DNA of 7,045 bases, from assembly GCA_937901285.1 (NCBI GenBank), contig CALCHI010000261.1, positions 1 through 7,045 on the forward strand, written 5' to 3'. The notes beneath the pieces are model-generated. The model saw nothing but the letters and a program-made list of their open reading frames with translations. It ran no database searches and was not told the origin of the DNA. Within the stretch, counting starts at the first letter, position 1, and every line of letters starts with the position of its first letter. Source of the DNA: UBA8437 sp003445035. GTDB taxonomy: Bacteria; Planctomycetota; Planctomycetia; Planctomycetales; Planctomycetaceae. A program made the translations under genes and the position numbers. Shown here piece after piece: positions 6,901 to 7,045 of this stretch.

Positions 6901-7045
6901 TGTCCCCGTCGCTCTCGGCATCAATGGCCCGCACGACGTTGGGGTGATCGATCGCCGCAACAGCCTGGATCTCCTGCTGGAACCGGGCCACGTGCCTGGA
7001 GCTCTTGACCAGTTGCCTGGCCATCACCTTCACGGCGACCACGCG
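3938..7045 (-). CDS. Receptor-like Ser/Thr protein kinase with extracytoplasmic Ig/cadherin-like repeats and DUF1080/LamG-like C-terminus (N-terminus cut)
   Basis: Residues are numbered from the GTG codon at 7042-7040, which is internal: the frame stays open to the edge, so the true start and the Gly-rich loop lie outside. The Hanks-type kinase domain (1 to about 245) is complete after that point: VAVK with Lys5, αC Glu24, HRDLKPSN (97-104, catalytic Asp99), DLG (121-123, for DFG), GTPDYMSPEQ (145-154, activation-segment end), DIYSLG (166-171) and Arg230. It should be active and phosphorylate Ser/Thr in the cytoplasm. A Pro/Ser/Thr-rich linker leads to one membrane segment (about 312-328), preceded by RRY. 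Outside follow three Ig/cadherin-like (He_PIG/CADG-type) repeats (about 385-645), a helical segment (about 668-820) rich in Ala, Leu and Arg, and a beta-rich domain (about 873-1030). In the last, GWDRLELFVRNSHVIVRLNG (970-989) resembles the WN-x-x-x-I...NG core of DUF1080/3-keto-disaccharide hydrolase and LamG-like folds. The outer part probably senses or binds a ligand; hydrolysis is not claimed. The ligand is unknown. Confidence 0.9.
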   Translation of the reverse strand, partial: RVVAVKVMARQLVKSSRHVARFQQEIQAVAAIDHPNVVRAIDAESDGDSHFLVMEYVDGADLGSVADRRGRLGVGEACEFIRQAALGLAAAHQLGLVHRDLKPSNLMLTWTTDDRPQVKILDLGLARFAGSEKDEGSLTKTGQMMGTPDYMSPEQAWDTKAVDIRGDIYSLGCTLFRFLVGSPPFQGENPFQTLMVRTTLEAPAARSLDPGIPEDLDSVVTRMLRRDVAERFQDPQEVVEALARFAEPPSRFEVEKTPSVEPATSLTLTDAAEQSTQVVGASLGQFLESVRPSGSVETADMPATGASPVRRYAPVAGVAIAVVVLVTAWRMFSTPGRPQADPPVATVGQPVDPPSVVKYPEQSIDEQQPFEQDLLGPSHPLAGQRQNPNREFRVRPGGPDGVSVDRRGRLKWTPDESQGPGRHTVVVESRPGAAANWQAVAEAVLRVREIDRPPHLESPGRHEIDELQELEIRLAATDPDRPANLIEYTLGNDAPRGMAVDRRTGRLTWTPTEAQGPGEFRVTVRATAYDSEVIDPERQRVESTLVVSVAEVDQPPRLRSIPSLSMRVGQRLRLRVRADDLDDPPGEVRFSLQGQVPAGASINPTTGIFSWAPQKPHARAWRFRIRAASAENDELFNEGLLLLDVRPPRVTSRGEAVPPDADRTAASADVRDVFRPLLSQARTPVARSRLAMDIIEQARETADSARAHALFELAHQTALRARQTAVALEVVRAWRQRFQIDLVGNTLMSFKVLNLKELDSAVRHEISEEALRAFVPAINAGRLAEARQLLGHAVGSIRGDPGEMARLKNASGLLEQISSENTGEAEKPLKLTPKGKIALGGLDKLLKRTRFTPLFRDRAKLSFVQHSGDDLEDLGRSLWVISGGDIRLETPARAGASGFWDKSAPLKNFRLRARLSADTTTGSLLIGGPASGRFDGLQLEFAPSRFCQLYHRGSRMAVSGPKRTPPRSALGWDRLELFVRNSHVIVRLNGQALVDSDVPGVLEGFLGLDARLLPAGQPVARLRLLRVRVRVEQER
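5108..5890 (-). repeat. Three tandem Ig/cadherin-like repeats within the kinase gene
   Basis: The repeats cover kinase residues of about 385-645. Repeats 1 and 2 share the core D-R-R-x-G-R-L-x-W-T-P-x-[ED]-[SA]-Q-G-P-G (404-420 and 500-517), spaced 97 residues apart. The DNA is visibly similar in the two copies: an identical 13-nt GC block starts at 5492 and again at 5783, 291 bp away. Repeat 3 is more diverged: the core is NPTTGIFSWAPQKPHA (602-617). Linkers end in the E-[IV]-D-[RQ]-P-P motif (448-453 and 550-555). This fits the He_PIG/CADG-type modules common in planctomycete surface proteins. Confidence 0.75.

Noticed and set aside
7040..7042. GTG codon as the start of the kinase gene
   Set aside because: The frame continues open to the window edge with an Arg codon before it, and this GTG lies just before the VAVK motif, so starting here would delete the Gly-rich ATP-binding loop. 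It is an internal Val codon.

Overview
The window is G+C-rich, gene-dense bacterial DNA, most likely from a planctomycete (Planctomycetota). The main reason is the gene at the right end: a Hanks-type Ser/Thr kinase fused through one membrane segment to Ig/cadherin-like repeats, a helical segment and a DUF1080/LamG-like C-terminus, an architecture common in that phylum. The phylum call is an inference from gene content; no rRNA or other decisive marker is present. Nothing in the window looks like a phage, transposon, CRISPR array or RNA gene.

Left part (1-1425, minus strand): holA (DNA polymerase III delta subunit, the clamp-loader arm that opens the sliding clamp) is followed 91 nt downstream by smpB (tmRNA-binding protein for ribosome rescue). 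smpB runs off the left edge, so only its first 107 codons are visible. Both are housekeeping genes and could share a transcript led by holA, which has a strong Shine-Dalgarno.

Middle part (1502-3941, plus strand): a 76-bp divergent intergenic region separates holA from a two-gene unit. The first gene encodes a protein with the fold signatures of an alpha-D-phosphohexomutase (PGM/PMM/GlmM family). It is remodelled at each active-site loop: the phosphoserine position is Asp, the metal loop and sugar loop are altered, and domain IV with its phosphate-binding loop is absent. It also carries an N-terminal Cys/His cluster. I read it as a pseudoenzyme or a neofunctionalised paralogue. Sixteen nt downstream lies an intact fold-type-I PLP aminotransferase with all its key residues. 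The pair looks co-transcribed, but the shared job is unknown. This is the most interesting part of the window.

Right part (3938-7045, minus strand): a large receptor-like Ser/Thr kinase, cut at its N-terminus by the window edge just before the VAVK lysine. Its catalytic residues are intact. The aminotransferase and kinase genes converge and overlap by 4 bp at their stop codons, leaving no intergenic space. Apart from the 91-bp and 76-bp gaps and the 16-nt spacer, the window is fully coding.
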